Source: Streptomyces caeruleatus
GTDB taxonomy: Bacteria > Actinomycetota > Actinomycetes > Streptomycetales > Streptomycetaceae
DNA length: 64,000 nt
Assembly (NCBI RefSeq): GCF_001514235.1
Contig: NZ_KQ948924.1
Coordinates: 937,832 to 1,001,831 of the forward strand
Reading direction: 5' to 3'
Under the pieces are notes generated by a model, which made no database searches, was not told where the DNA came from, and was given only the letters and a program-made list of their open reading frames with translations. Within the stretch, counting starts at the first letter, position 1; the number at the start of each line of letters is the position of its first letter. Position numbers and translations under genes: made by a program. Below, piece after piece: positions 8,535-20,002 of the stretch.

Positions 8535-10838
8535 GTGAGTCGTCGTACGTCGCATGCGTACAGACCGTTGAGCTTGAAGCGCCGGGCGTGGCTGACGCTC
8601 GGCGGGGTAGTGGTGGGGGGCGCGGGTGTGGTGACCTACGCGGTTGCCAGCCCGTCCGGCGATCCGGGCGCGGGTGGACGGGCGAAGCGGCCGGTGCAGG
8701 TCTACGACCTCGCCCTGAAGGGGGCGACGGTCGGCAAGCGGGAGCTTCCGCGTACGGACACCGAGCAGTTCTCGCTGGTCGGCGTGTCCTGGGCGGGAGC
8801 CGTCAAGCGGCTCGACGGCACGGCGCAGGTGCGCACCCGCGACATGGAAGGCGGCGCGTGGAGCGCCTGGCGGGACCTCGAGGTGAACATCGACCCGCCG
8901 GAGGACCCGCAGGCCGGGATGCGCGGCGCGTCCGAGCCGCTGTGGGTCGGTCCCTCCGACGGCGTCCAGGTCCAGGTCGTCCACGAGGACGGCACCACCG
9001 GCGCGCTGCCCAAGGGCCTGGAGGTCAACCTGGTCGATCCGGGCGTGGTGACCGAGGCCGAGACGAAGGCGACCGAGCCGGCGGCGTTCGTCGCCGCGGA
9101 GACCGGCCCGGCGGCCACGCCCACCGACGGTACGACCGTGACGCCGACGGACGACCCGACCACCACGTCGCCGACGCCGACCGAGACCACGGCCACGGCC
9201 ACGCCCACGCCCACGCCCACGCCCACGCCCACGCCCACGCCCACCGGTTCGGCGTCCCCCTCTACGTCCCCGAGCACGTCCCCTGAGCCGTCGGCCACCA
9301 CGCCCACCGCGCCGCCGTCCACCGTGCCCGAGCCGCCGGTGACCTCGCGGGCCGGCTGGGGCGCCGACGAGTCGCTCAGCCCGGACCCCTCGGAGTACAA
9401 CGCCGACGTCAAGGCGGTCTTCGTCCACCACACCGACGGGGCCAACGACTACTCCTGCGCCGACTCCGCCTCGATCGTGCGCGGCATCTACGCCTACCAC
9501 ACGCAGGTCAACGGCTGGAACGACATCGGCTACAACTTCCTGGTCGACAAGTGCGGCACGGTCTTCGAGGGCCGCAAGGGCGGTATCGACCTGCCGGTGC
9601 TCGGTGCTCACACCTACGGCTGGAACCGGGAGTCGGCGGGCATCGCGGTGCTCGGTGAGTACACCTCCACCGGTGCTTCCGACCCCGCGCTGACCGCGGT
9701 CGCCCGCGTGGCGGCCTGGAAGCTCGGCCAGTACGGAGCCGACCCGGCCGGCACCGTCCAGCTCACCGCGGGCGCGACCCAGAAGAACTACTTCGGCACC
9801 AGCTACACCGCGGGTACCAAGTACACCTTCAACCGGATCTCCGGCCACCGCGACGGCTACAACACCCAGTGCCCCGGCAACTCCCTCTACGCCCAGCTGC
9901 CGACGATCCGCACCTGGGCGGCCGGCCCGGTGCGGGGCCTGAAGGTCACCTCGCTCACCGGCGCGGGCCTTTCGGGCTCGACGTACTACACCAAGGGCGC
10001 CGTCACCGTCCGCTGGTCGGCGACCACGCCGTCCTCGCTGATCAAGAGCTTCCAGGTGCTGGTCGACGGCAAGACAGCCGCCACCACCTCCGGCACCGCC
10101 ACCTCCGCGAACACCACCCTGCCCCTGGGCAGCCACACCGTCGCGGTGCGTGCGGTGCACCAGTCCGGCAGGACCGTGACCACGGCCGCGCTGAACGTCG
10201 TCGCGGAGACGACCGCACCGACCTTCACCACCACGCCGAAGCTGTCCCTGCGCACCGGCACCGTCAACACCGCCGCCGTTCCGGTCACCCTCGGCTGGAA
10301 GGCGACCGACAACGCCGCGTTGAGCTCCGTGAAGCTGCTGGCCCCGACCACGGCCACATACGGCCCGACCACCACCAGCTCGGCCAGGACGGCCAAGTCC
10401 GGTACGGCCACCACCTGGTCGATGCGTGCCTACGACTACGCCGGCAACTACCGCACCTCCTCCCCCGCCTACAGCCCGGTGATCCTTCAGGAGACCTCGG
10501 CGGTGAAGTCCGGCAGCTGGACGACCCGCTCCTCCACCAGTTACCTGGGCGGCAAGTCGTACTCCAGCGGCTCCAAGGGCGCCAGCCTCACCTGGACCTT
10601 CACGGGCCGCTCCGCCTCCTGGGTGGCCTCCCGCGCCTCCAGCTCGGGTCAGGTCTACGTCTACGTCGACGGCGTCAAGGTCAGCACGGTCGACGTGAAA
10701 TCCTCCACCACCCTCTACCGGCAGGCGATCTGGACGAAGACCTGGTCCAGCAGCGCCAAGCACACCGTCAAGATCGTCGTGGTCGGCACCAGCGGCCGCC
10801 CCACCATCACCACCGACGGTCTCGTCTACATCAAGTAG
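8535..10838 (+). CDS. Secreted N-acetylmuramoyl-L-alanine amidase (PGRP/amidase_2)
   Basis: 767 residues. The GTG at 8535 has GGGGTGGG about 7 nt upstream and gives a basic N terminus followed by one hydrophobic export segment (LTLGGVVVGGAGVV). Residues about 30-180 form an N-terminal region, then a Thr/Pro/Ser-rich linker (about 190-265), then the zinc amidase domain (about 268-460) with VFVHHTDGAN (His ligand), GYNFLVDKCG, GAHTYGWN and SGHRDGYNTQCPG (third ligand region). The rest is two Ig-like beta-rich segments. It should cut the amide between muramic acid and peptide in peptidoglycan, outside the membrane. It is monocistronic and is followed by a strong terminator. Confidence 0.88.
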   Translation: MSRRTSHAYRPLSLKRRAWLTLGGVVVGGAGVVTYAVASPSGDPGAGGRAKRPVQVYDLALKGATVGKRELPRTDTEQFSLVGVSWAGAVKRLDGTAQVRTRDMEGGAWSAWRDLEVNIDPPEDPQAGMRGASEPLWVGPSDGVQVQVVHEDGTTGALPKGLEVNLVDPGVVTEAETKATEPAAFVAAETGPAATPTDGTTVTPTDDPTTTSPTPTETTATATPTPTPTPTPTPTPTGSASPSTSPSTSPEPSATTPTAPPSTVPEPPVTSRAGWGADESLSPDPSEYNADVKAVFVHHTDGANDYSCADSASIVRGIYAYHTQVNGWNDIGYNFLVDKCGTVFEGRKGGIDLPVLGAHTYGWNRESAGIAVLGEYTSTGASDPALTAVARVAAWKLGQYGADPAGTVQLTAGATQKNYFGTSYTAGTKYTFNRISGHRDGYNTQCPGNSLYAQLPTIRTWAAGPVRGLKVTSLTGAGLSGSTYYTKGAVTVRWSATTPSSLIKSFQVLVDGKTAATTSGTATSANTTLPLGSHTVAVRAVHQSGRTVTTAALNVVAETTAPTFTTTPKLSLRTGTVNTAAVPVTLGWKATDNAALSSVKLLAPTTATYGPTTTSSARTAKSGTATTWSMRAYDYAGNYRTSSPAYSPVILQETSAVKSGSWTTRSSTSYLGGKSYSSGSKGASLTWTFTGRSASWVASRASSSGQVYVYVDGVKVSTVDVKSSTTLYRQAIWTKTWSSSAKHTVKIVVVGTSGRPTITTDGLVYIK
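9200..9243 (+). repeat. Hexanucleotide microsatellite coding a Thr-Pro linker
   Basis: Seven consecutive copies of the hexamer ACGCCC (equivalently CACGCC) encode (Thr-Pro)n in the linker of the amidase. Such repeats are prone to slippage by multiples of six bases, which changes linker length but not frame. Confidence 0.9.
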
Positions 10839-10892
10839 CCCCGCGGTCCCCGTTCAACGAGGGACATGGGGACATAGGGACATACGGTCCAG

Positions 10893-10934
10893 GGGCCCGG
10901 GTCCCGCCTGGTCGGTCAGGCGGGACCCGGGCCC
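10893..10934 (+). terminator. Strong rho-independent-type hairpin after the amidase gene
   Basis: Perfect 17-bp GC-rich stem (10893-10909 with 10918-10934) and an 8-nt loop GGTCGGTC, about 55 nt after the amidase stop. There is no U-tract, as is usual in Streptomyces. The remaining 260 nt up to mutA hold no convincing gene. Confidence 0.85.
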
Positions 10935-11181
10935 GGCCCTGTTCACCCTCCGTATGTCGACCCCGAGGTCGAGCACGTCACGGTGTTGAGCGCCTCCTCC
11001 GGTAACGCGGAGGCCGGCGAGGCCCTGCAGCGGGCTTGATCGTCCGGCGTCACTTCTGCCCCGCCCACGGCGATCCAGCGCCCGGAAAACACCGCCCGGG
11101 AGACCCCGGAGACCCAGGTCACAGCGTCGGAGAGGGAAAGGTCACAGCCGTGCCCTCTGCTGCTCCTTTGTCGATCTGACC

Positions 11182-11187
11182 TAGCAT
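11182..11187 (+). promoter_or_regulatory. Possible -10 box of a leaderless mutA transcript
   Basis: TAGCAT lies 6 nt before the mutA ATG and no Shine-Dalgarno sequence precedes the ATG, a pattern seen in leaderless Streptomyces mRNAs. No good -35 element is present at 17-18 nt. Confidence 0.35.
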
Positions 11188-11193
11188 CCGAGC

Positions 11194-12995
11194 ATGACGG
11201 TTCTGCCTGACGACGGGCTCTCGCTGGCCGCCGAGTTCCCTGACGCAACCCATGAGCAGTGGCAACACCTGGTGGAAGGTGTGCTGCGCAAGTCGGGCAA
11301 GGACGTCTCGGGCGCGGCAGCGGAAGACGCCCTGTCCACAGCTCTGGAGGACGGGCTTCGTACCCGTCCGCTGTTCACCGCGCGCGACGCCGCGCCCGAC
11401 CCCGGTCTGCCCGGGTTCGCCCCGTTCGTCCGCGGCTCCCGGGCCGAGGGCAACACGGTCGGCGGCTGGGATCTGCGGCAGCGGCACACGGCGGTCGCGG
11501 ACGGTGTGGCGCTCGCGGACCTGGAGAACGGCGTCACCTCGCTCTGGCTGGTCCTCGGCGAGGGCGGCATCCCGGTGTCGTCGCTCGGCCGGGTCCTGGA
11601 CGGCGTCTATCTCGACCTCGCACCCGTCGCCCTGGACGCGGGAGCCGACGTGGAGCCCGCCGCCCGCGAGTTGCTGCGGCTGTACGGGGAGCGCGGCGTC
11701 GCCAAGGAGGCGGCGCGCGGCAACCTCGGCGGGGACCCGCTCGGCCATGAGGCCCGTACCGGAAAGTCCTCGGCGTTCGCACCGGTCGCCGCGCTGGCTC
11801 GGCTGTGTGCCGAGGAGTACCCGGGGCTGCGGGCGCTGACCGTGGACGCGCTGCCGTACCACGAGGCCGGTGGCTCGGCCGCGCAGGAGCTGGGCTCCTC
11901 GCTGGCGACCGGCGTCGCGTATCTGCGGGAGCTCACCGAGGCCGGGCTGACGGCCGAACAGGCCTGTGCGCAGCTGGAGTTCCGCTACGCGGCCACGGCC
12001 GACCAGTTCCTGACCATCGCCAAGCTGCGCGCCGCGCGCCGGCTGTGGGCGCGGGTGACCGAGGTGTGCGGGGCGCCGACGGCTCAGGTGCAGCACGCCG
12101 TCACCTCGCCGGTGATGATGACGCGCCGCGACCCGTGGGTGAACATGCTGCGCACGACGGTGGCCACGCTGGCCGCCGGGGTCGGCGGCGCTGACGCGGT
12201 GACCGTGCTGCCCTTCGACCACGCGCTCGGTCTACCGGACGCGTTCGCGCGGCGCATCGCCCGCAACACCTCGACCATCCTCATCGAGGAGTCGCACCTC
12301 GCCCGGGTGATCGACCCGGCGGGCGGCTCCTGGTACGTGGAGTCCCTCACCGACGAACTGGCCCGTGCGGGCTGGGAGTTCTTCCAGCGGATCGAGCGGG
12401 CCGGCGGTCAGGCCGCCGTGTTGCGCTCCGGTCAGCTGCGCCAGGACCTGGCCGAGACCTGGGAGGCACGCACCGGGAAGCTCGCCAAGCGGCGCGAACC
12501 CGTCACCGGCGTCAGCGAGTTCCCGTACCTCTCCGAGCCGCCCGTGGAGCGCGAGCCCGCGCCCGCACCCCGGTCCGGCGGTCTCCCCCGGGTCCGCCGC
12601 GACGAGGCGTACGAGGCGCTGCGCGCCCGCTCCGACGCCCACCTGGCCGCCACCGGCTCCCGGCCCCGGATCTTCCTGGCCGCGCTCGGCCCGGCCGCCG
12701 CGCACACCGCGCGCCTCACCTTCGCCTCGAACCTGTTCCAGGCGGGCGGCATCGAGCCCGTCACCGAGGGCTCCTTCGAGGAGAGCGGCGCCACCGAGGT
12801 GTGCCTGTGCTCCAGTGACGCCCTGTACGAGGAGCAGGCCGCGGCCGTGGCCGCCGGGTTCAGGTCGGCGGGCGCCACGCACGTGTTCCTCGCGGGCCGG
12901 CCCGGGCAGTACACCGATGTCGACAGTTACGTCTTCGCGGGCTGTGACGCCGTCGCCGTGCTGTCCGCCACCCTCGACCGCATGGGAGTGTCCTG

Positions 12996-12996
<1 letters not shown>
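11194..12996 (+). CDS. mutA: Methylmalonyl-CoA mutase small subunit
   Basis: 600 residues, the usual size for the non-catalytic MutA chain of the heterodimeric mutase. It has the mutase TIM-barrel features ([72 protein letters not shown]) and a degenerate C-terminal cobalamin-like domain without the DxHxxG cobalt-binding motif. It pairs with MutB to interconvert (R)-methylmalonyl-CoA and succinyl-CoA, supplying or draining the polyketide precursor methylmalonyl-CoA. Its TGA overlaps the mutB ATG by one base (TGATG), so the two chains are made in coupled fashion. Confidence 0.95.
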
Positions 12997-15170
<2,174 letters not shown>

Positions 15171-15175
15171 GCCCC

Positions 15176-16219
15176 ATGGCGATCGAACTCGATGCGTATG
15201 TCAAGGGTGTTCTCGACGGGAAGCGGGCGATCGTCGCCCGCGCCATCACCCTCGTCGAGTCCACCCGGCCCCAGCACCGGGTGCTGGCCCAGCGGTTGCT
15301 GACCGAGCTGCTGCCGTACAGCGGGAAGGCCCGGCGGATCGGGGTCAGCGGGGTGCCGGGCGTCGGCAAGTCGACGTTCATCGACGCGTTCGGCACGATG
15401 CTGACCGGGTTCGGTCACCGGGTCGCGGTCCTGGCGGTCGACCCGTCGTCGAGCCGTACGGGCGGGTCGATCCTGGGCGACAAGACGCGGATGGAGCGCC
15501 TGTCGGTCGACCCGGCCGCCTTCATTCGCCCCTCCCCCACGGCCGGCACGCTGGGCGGTGTCGCGAAGGCCACCCGTGAGTCGATCGTGGTGATGGAGGC
15601 GGCGGGTTACGACGTGGTGCTGGTGGAGACGGTCGGGGTCGGCCAGTCGGAGACCGCGGTCGCGAACATGGTCGACTCCTTCCTGCTGCTGACGCTGGCC
15701 CGCACCGGCGACCAGCTCCAGGGCATCAAGAAGGGCGTCCTGGAACTGGCCGACGTGCTCGCCGTCAACAAGGCGGACGGCCCGCACGAGCGGGACGCTC
15801 AGGCCGCCGCGCGCGAACTGTCGGGCGCGCTCCGGCTGATGCACGGCAAGGACGCCGCCTGGACCCCGCCCGTGCTGCACTGCAGCGGACGCGAGTCGAT
15901 CGGCCTGGACACCGTCTGGGAGCGCCTGGAACAGCACCGTTCCCTGCTCGACTCCACGGGCCGTCTCGCCGCCAAGCGCCGCGACCAGCAGGTCGACTGG
16001 ACCTGGACCATGGTCCGCGACGAGCTCCTCGGCCGGCTGCACGCCGACCCGTCGGTGCGGGCGGTCACGCCGGGGCTCGAACAGCAGGTCAGGAATGGCG
16101 AGTTGACGGCGACACTCGCCGCCGAGCGGATCCTCGCGGCGTTCGGTGACGGGCACGGGGCACGGGGTCAGAGCGCCGACGCGTCGGGACTGCGCGGCGC
16201 CACCAGCCCCGACGCGTAG
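15176..16219 (+). CDS. meaB: Methylmalonyl-CoA mutase-associated GTPase MeaB
   Basis: 347 residues of the MeaB/ArgK G3E-type GTPase family: Walker [16 protein letters not shown] (about residue 60), the switch segment [30 protein letters not shown] and the guanine-specificity motif NKAD. MeaB protects the mutase and gates cofactor loading. It sits 5 nt downstream of mutB. The last 17 codons run antisense across the remnant of a convergent LuxR gene, so the C terminus may differ from that of close relatives. Confidence 0.95.
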   Translation: MAIELDAYVKGVLDGKRAIVARAITLVESTRPQHRVLAQRLLTELLPYSGKARRIGVSGVPGVGKSTFIDAFGTMLTGFGHRVAVLAVDPSSSRTGGSILGDKTRMERLSVDPAAFIRPSPTAGTLGGVAKATRESIVVMEAAGYDVVLVETVGVGQSETAVANMVDSFLLLTLARTGDQLQGIKKGVLELADVLAVNKADGPHERDAQAAARELSGALRLMHGKDAAWTPPVLHCSGRESIGLDTVWERLEQHRSLLDSTGRLAAKRRDQQVDWTWTMVRDELLGRLHADPSVRAVTPGLEQQVRNGELTATLAAERILAAFGDGHGARGQSADASGLRGATSPDA

Positions 16220-16345
16220 GCGAACACCACGAGTTGGGCGCGGTCCCGGGCGCCCAGCTTCGTCATCGCCGCTCGCGGCGGGTCAGGCACTCCAGGCCGG
16301 GGGGCCACGCGGGCTCCCGACAGGTCCGGGTCCGCGGCGATGTGG
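16168..16345 (-). pseudogene. Shattered NarL/LuxR-type response regulator remnant
   Basis: Three pieces of one regulator are joined by deletions. Upstream is IAADPDLSGARVA, typical of the receiver domain; then ECLTRRERR, the start of a LuxR helix-turn-helix; then [20 protein letters not shown], the last helices of that domain, ending in TGA at 16168. The core of the receiver and most of the DNA-binding domain are missing, and the last pieces are in different frames. It overlaps the 3' end of meaB on the other strand. No product is expected. Confidence 0.75.
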
Positions 16346-16396
16346 CGGGCCCTGAAGCCCGCCCCAGTGACAGCGACGTCAGCCCTTTGACATCCT

Positions 16397-16436
16397 CCCC
16401 CTCTTAAAAGAGGGGGATTCCAACCCAGTTGGGTTG
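16397..16436 (-). repeat. Double hairpin of an IS200/IS605-type right end (possible omega-RNA 3' end)
   Basis: Two adjacent perfect hairpins: 9-bp stem CCCCCTCTT/AAGAGGGGG (16397-16416, loop AA) and 7-bp stem CAACCCA/TGGGTTG (16421-16436, loop GT). The first includes the TAA stop of the tnpB remnant. Subterminal hairpins are what TnpA recognises at IS200/IS605 ends, and in TnpB systems the guide RNA scaffold is transcribed from this 3' region. Confidence 0.65.
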
Positions 16437-16880
16437 AGGTTCACGGGTGCTCGAACGGCTGGTGGCCGTTGTCACCCCTCCGGCACCGGCTGTGCGCCGG
16501 GGGCGGCAGATCCCGCCCTGTCCTGCCGCGACGTTGGTTGCCGCATTGGTGTCCGCGTGGCAGGTGAAGCCGCAGGATACGCACTCGAACTCGGCTTGGC
16601 TCTTGCGCGAGTTCCTGTCGATCCACCCACAGGCACTGCACCGCAGGGAGGTGTAGGGCGCGGGGACGTCCTCGACCCGACCGGGGGCCTTGTACTCGGT
16701 ACGCTGCCGGAGCAGGCCCCGGCCCTGGGCGAGGTTGGCCCGGTTCAGGCCGGATTGCTGCGCCACGTTCTTGCCGGGCTGCTCGACGGTTCCCTTCGCC
16801 GAGTGGGTCATGTTCTTGATGTTCAGCTTCTCGAACCGGATGAGGTCGTAGGTACGGGCGAGCATGGTGCTGGTCTCTCG
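16404..16880 (-). pseudogene. IS200/IS605-family TnpB, C-terminal remnant
   Basis: About 158 residues resembling the end of TnpB: TMLARTYDLIRFEKLNIKNM (the FEKLNI segment holds the RuvC-II Glu), a zinc ribbon CSACGWIDRNSRKSQ...CVSCGF, and the RuvC-III Asp in HADTNAATNVA. The N-terminal two thirds, including the first RuvC Asp, are absent, so nuclease activity is not expected. The frame is open further upstream to 16988, but that part is not TnpB-like. No tnpA is present. The nearby hairpin end is retained. Confidence 0.85.
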
Positions 16881-16919
16881 CCCCAGTCCTCGCGCCGGTT
16901 CGCCTCCCGCGCCCTGAGA

Positions 16920-16960
16920 GCACGCGCGTGCACTCGCGTGGGGCGAGCACACGCGTGTGC
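16920..16960. repeat. Nested perfect palindromes at the tnpB remnant boundary
   Basis: GCACGCGCGTGC (16920-16931) and GCACACGCGTGTGC (16947-16960) are both perfect palindromes, 15 nt apart, with a further partial CTCGC/GCGAG pairing between them. They lie exactly where TnpB similarity ends and a plus-strand gene fragment begins. Confidence 0.7.
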
Positions 16961-17383
16961 CGGGCGCCGCCCTGGAGCCGTTCATCAACCGGATCGCGTC
17001 GGCCCTGCTGACCGAGAACCTGCTGCCGGCGGGCGCCCAGCGTTTCCGGGCGGTACCGCAGCCTGGCGGGCCGCACCCTCGCCCGCACCGTGCGCCGTCC
17101 CGCCCGCCCCGGCACCTCCCTCCAGCTGCTCGACCCCGTCGATCCCGGTGAGGCCCCCGCCTGGGCGCGGGGCACGCCCGTCGGGATCGCGTACGCGGCG
17201 CTGCTCAGGGCGGCCATGCGGGGCGCGGGCCTGCTGGACGCCGACGACCACGACCTGGTGGAGCAGACCCTCCAGGGGCACACCGACCACTGTCTGGTGC
17301 ATCTCGTCGCGTACGGCGCCTTTGTGGCGGTGGACCGCACTGAAAGCGCTATCTGCGCGCAAATCGCCCAGGAGGCCATGTAA
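16961..17383 (+). pseudogene. Frameshifted remnant of an unrecognised gene
   Basis: Two stretches with protein-like composition occur in successive frames on the plus strand. The first contains FINRIASALLTENLLPAGAQ; the second begins about RYRSLAGRTLARTVRRPARP near 17050 and runs to TAA at 17383 (GTPVGIAYAALLRAAMRGAG, ..HTDHCLVHLVAYGAFVAVD). The shift lies near 17040-17055. The start is missing at the palindrome cluster. I do not recognise the family; it seems to have been cut by the same event that left the tnpB and LuxR fragments. Confidence 0.45.
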
Positions 17384-17544
17384 TTCGCCCAGGGCACCCC
17401 GTAATTACCGCGTTCCCACGGCCCTTCTGTAATGGCGTCAGCACGGAGCGAGTTGGCACTTCCGCCCCACAGGGAGTCATGTGACACTGGCGTCCCGTCC
17501 GCAGTGCGGACTCCTTCCGCACCGTCCCCCACGAGAAGTGCGCC

Positions 17545-18213
17545 GTGCGTTCTCTGCCTTTGCCGCTCGCCCTCACCGCGCGTCTGTCGCCCGTCGTCGT
17601 GCTCGCCGCGGCGGGCTGGGCGCTGTCGTCCGGACCGTTCGCCGCGACACCGGCGGCCGAGGACCAGGCGACCCAGAAGAGCGGCGACGAGTCGCCCACG
17701 GCACCCGCGACGGCGGCCGTGTCGAAGACGTACGCCGCCGCTCCCTCACCCTGCGGCAGCCTGGGCCCGAAGTCGATAAAGGCGCTCGTCCCGGGCGCCA
17801 AGACGGCCGGCAAGGAGATCCCGTCGACCGACTCCGAGCTGCGCCGCACCTGTTCGTGGAACGCGCTCAAGGGCTACGACTACCGGTGGCTGGACGTGTC
17901 CTTCGAGATCACCAAGTCGGACGAGGCGGCCGAGAAGTCCTACAAGGAGCGTGTCGCGGACCGCAGTGGCGGCGGTGCCGTCCCGGGCATCGGCGACTCG
18001 GGGTACTCGGTCGTCAACCTCTCCACCGAGGACAAGCAGCAGACCCGCGAGGGCGTGGTGCTGGTCCGCGTGTCCAACGCGCTGGTCTCCATCACGTACA
18101 GCGGCAGCGACTTCGAGTCGAAGAAGGCGCCCGACACGGACGAGATCAACAAGGGGGCGATCAAGGCGGCCCGGGAGGCGGTTGCCGCCCTGGAGGACGG
18201 CCAGAAGGGCTGA
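17545..18213 (+). CDS. DUF3558-like exported protein
   Basis: 222 residues. One N-terminal hydrophobic segment (PVVVLAAAGWALSSG) is followed by a low-complexity stretch and a DUF3558-like domain from about residue 65: SPCGSLGPKSIKALVPGAK, CSWNALKGYDYRWLDVSFE and later VVLVRVSNALVSITYSG. Most Streptomyces members are lipoproteins, but here no lipobox Cys is present, so it may be a signal-anchored or secreted form. The two Cys in the mature domain (about residues 69 and 102) could form a disulphide. Starts at GTG with GAGAAG upstream. Function unknown. Confidence 0.7.
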   Translation: MRSLPLPLALTARLSPVVVLAAAGWALSSGPFAATPAAEDQATQKSGDESPTAPATAAVSKTYAAAPSPCGSLGPKSIKALVPGAKTAGKEIPSTDSELRRTCSWNALKGYDYRWLDVSFEITKSDEAAEKSYKERVADRSGGGAVPGIGDSGYSVVNLSTEDKQQTREGVVLVRVSNALVSITYSGSDFESKKAPDTDEINKGAIKAAREAVAALEDGQKG

Positions 18214-18289
18214 CCGCCCTCCACAGCCGTCCCCCACAGCAGTCCTCCCCCAACCGTCCTTGCCCAGCCGTCCTCCGCAGCCGTCCGGT

Positions 18290-19837
18290 TCAGGCGGCGG
18301 TGCGTTCGCGGTGGCCGGCCATCAGCACCACGTACAGCACCAGCGAGGCCCCCAGGCCCACCGCCCAGCCGTAGTCGGCCAGCGGCTTGAGGAACGGGAT
18401 CAGTCCGTCCGTCGGGAACGGCCCGGTCTTCGTCCCGTCGGCACCCACGCCCGAGTACGAGCCGCCGACCGCGAGCACGCCGCCGACGAGGAAGGCGACG
18501 ATCGCGCGCCAGTTCCAGCCGGACGTGTACCAGTAACGCCCGCCGGGCGTGTACAGGTCGGCCAGGTGCAGGACCGTACGGCGGACGACCCAGTAGTCGG
18601 CGATCAGGATGCCCGCGACCGTGCCGAGCAGGCCGCCGACCACGCCGAGCCAGGTGAAGATGTAGAACTCGGGCGTCGAGATCAGCTTCCACGGGAAGAT
18701 CAGAATCCCGACGACACCCGTGATCAGCGCGCCCGTACGGAAGTTGATGAGTTTCGGCGCCAGGTTGGCCAGGTCGTACGCCGGTGAGACGACGTTGGCC
18801 GCGATGTTCACGGAGACGGTCGCGACGAGGACGATGACCAGTGCGAAGAGCAGCCCGAAGGCGTTGTCCGTCTTGGCCGCGAGGGCGACCGGGTCCCAGA
18901 TCGCCTCGCCGTAGACGACCTCGGAGCCGGAGGTGACCAGCACGGCGAGGATCGCGAACAGCGTCATCGTCGTGGGCAGACCGAGGGACTGACCCCAGGT
19001 CTGCGCCTTCTGGCTGGCGCCGAAGCGCGTGAAGTCAGGAATGTTCAGCGACAGAGTGGCCCAAAAACCGATCATTCCCATCAGGGACGGGAAGAAGACC
19101 GGCCAGAAGTCGGCCCCCCAGCCCAGCTTCGACGGCTGGTCCAGCAGCGCGCCGAACCCGTCCGCCTTGACCGCGATCCAGATCAGCAGCACAAGCGCGC
19201 CGACGATCACGAAGGGCGCGGCCCAGTTCTCGAAGTGCCGCAGGAAGTCCATCCCCCGGTAGATGATCGCGATCTGCAGCGCCCAGAAGAGGAGGAAGCA
19301 CAGCCACAGCGGCCACGGGTTCCCGGCGATCTTCCCGGCGTTCTCCCAGCCGCCCCCGGTGAGCTTGGAGCCCAGCGCGAAGATGCCGCTGCCGCCGATC
19401 CAGGTCTGGATCCCGAACCAGCCGCAGGCCACGGCCGCCCGGATCAGCGCCGGGATGTTGGCGCCCCGCAGCCCGAACGAGGCCCGCGCCAGCACCGGGA
19501 ACGGGATGCCGTACTTGGGACCGGCGTGCCCGGTGGCCAGCATCGGCAGCAGCACGATGACGTTGGCCAGGGCGATGGTGAAGACGGCCTGCTTCCAGTC
19601 CATGCCGAGCGCGACCAGACCGGAGGCCAGGGTCCAGCTGGGGATGCAGTGGGCCATGGAGATCCACAGGGCCGCGAAGTTGTACGTCGTCCACTTGCGC
19701 TCGGCGACCGGGACGGGACGCAGGTCCTCGTTGGCGAAGGGGCTGTCGGCGGGGAAGGCCTCGGGGGCGAGTTCGATACGTCCGCCGGTGCCGGCGGACT
19801 GGGATATCGGCGACCCCGTGGGAACTGTGTCGGTCAT
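18290..19837 (-). CDS. NCS1-family nucleobase/hydantoin/allantoin permease
   Basis: 515 residues with about 12 membrane segments. NCS1 marks: NEDLRPVPVAERKWTTYNF before the first helix, FGLRGANIPALIRAAVACGWFGIQTWIGG in TM3, and SLNIPDFTRF in the middle. The family symports uracil, allantoin or hydantoins with a cation. It is the last gene of a minus-strand cluster with hydantoinase, two nitrilase-like amidases, an aminotransferase and PucR, which points to a cyclic ureide as substrate. A 165-nt gap separates it from the LLM gene; the gap holds G/C-rich inverted repeats that could attenuate read-through. Confidence 0.88.
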   Translation of the reverse strand: MTDTVPTGSPISQSAGTGGRIELAPEAFPADSPFANEDLRPVPVAERKWTTYNFAALWISMAHCIPSWTLASGLVALGMDWKQAVFTIALANVIVLLPMLATGHAGPKYGIPFPVLARASFGLRGANIPALIRAAVACGWFGIQTWIGGSGIFALGSKLTGGGWENAGKIAGNPWPLWLCFLLFWALQIAIIYRGMDFLRHFENWAAPFVIVGALVLLIWIAVKADGFGALLDQPSKLGWGADFWPVFFPSLMGMIGFWATLSLNIPDFTRFGASQKAQTWGQSLGLPTTMTLFAILAVLVTSGSEVVYGEAIWDPVALAAKTDNAFGLLFALVIVLVATVSVNIAANVVSPAYDLANLAPKLINFRTGALITGVVGILIFPWKLISTPEFYIFTWLGVVGGLLGTVAGILIADYWVVRRTVLHLADLYTPGGRYWYTSGWNWRAIVAFLVGGVLAVGGSYSGVGADGTKTGPFPTDGLIPFLKPLADYGWAVGLGASLVLYVVLMAGHRERTAA

Positions 19838-20002
19838 GAGCAGGCCAATCGACGTGCGGAACGGGAGGGATGGGCCGTGCGGGGGCCCCGCCTCCCTCCC
19901 CGGGGCGGGTGGCGGGGAGGCCGGGACCGCGGGGAGGGAGACAAGGATGGGGGGTCGGGTGGAGCGGTGTCGCTGTGCCGTGGCTGAACTGACTGGCGGG
20001 CG

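Noticed and set aside
8388..10763. 791-codon minus-strand frame opposite the amidase
   Set aside because: Mirror frame; extreme Gly/Arg runs arise from the Thr-Pro repeat read backwards. The plus-strand amidase has clear catalytic motifs.
10943..11248. 101-codon minus-strand frame between the amidase and mutA
   Set aside because: Overlaps the mutA start, basic low-complexity N terminus, no ribosome site. Its last 60 residues look mildly protein-like, so it could be a relic, but evidence is too weak to list.
16404..16988. Full 194-codon reading as a complete transposase
   Set aside because: Only the last 158 codons are TnpB-like; the first part is unrelated sequence with palindromes, and the RuvC-I Asp is missing.
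19838..20002. GC hairpins between the LLM gene and the NCS1 permease as a true terminator
   Set aside because: Stems are only 6-7 bp with several alternatives; permease and LLM are likely co-transcribed or partly attenuated, so I do not list a terminator.
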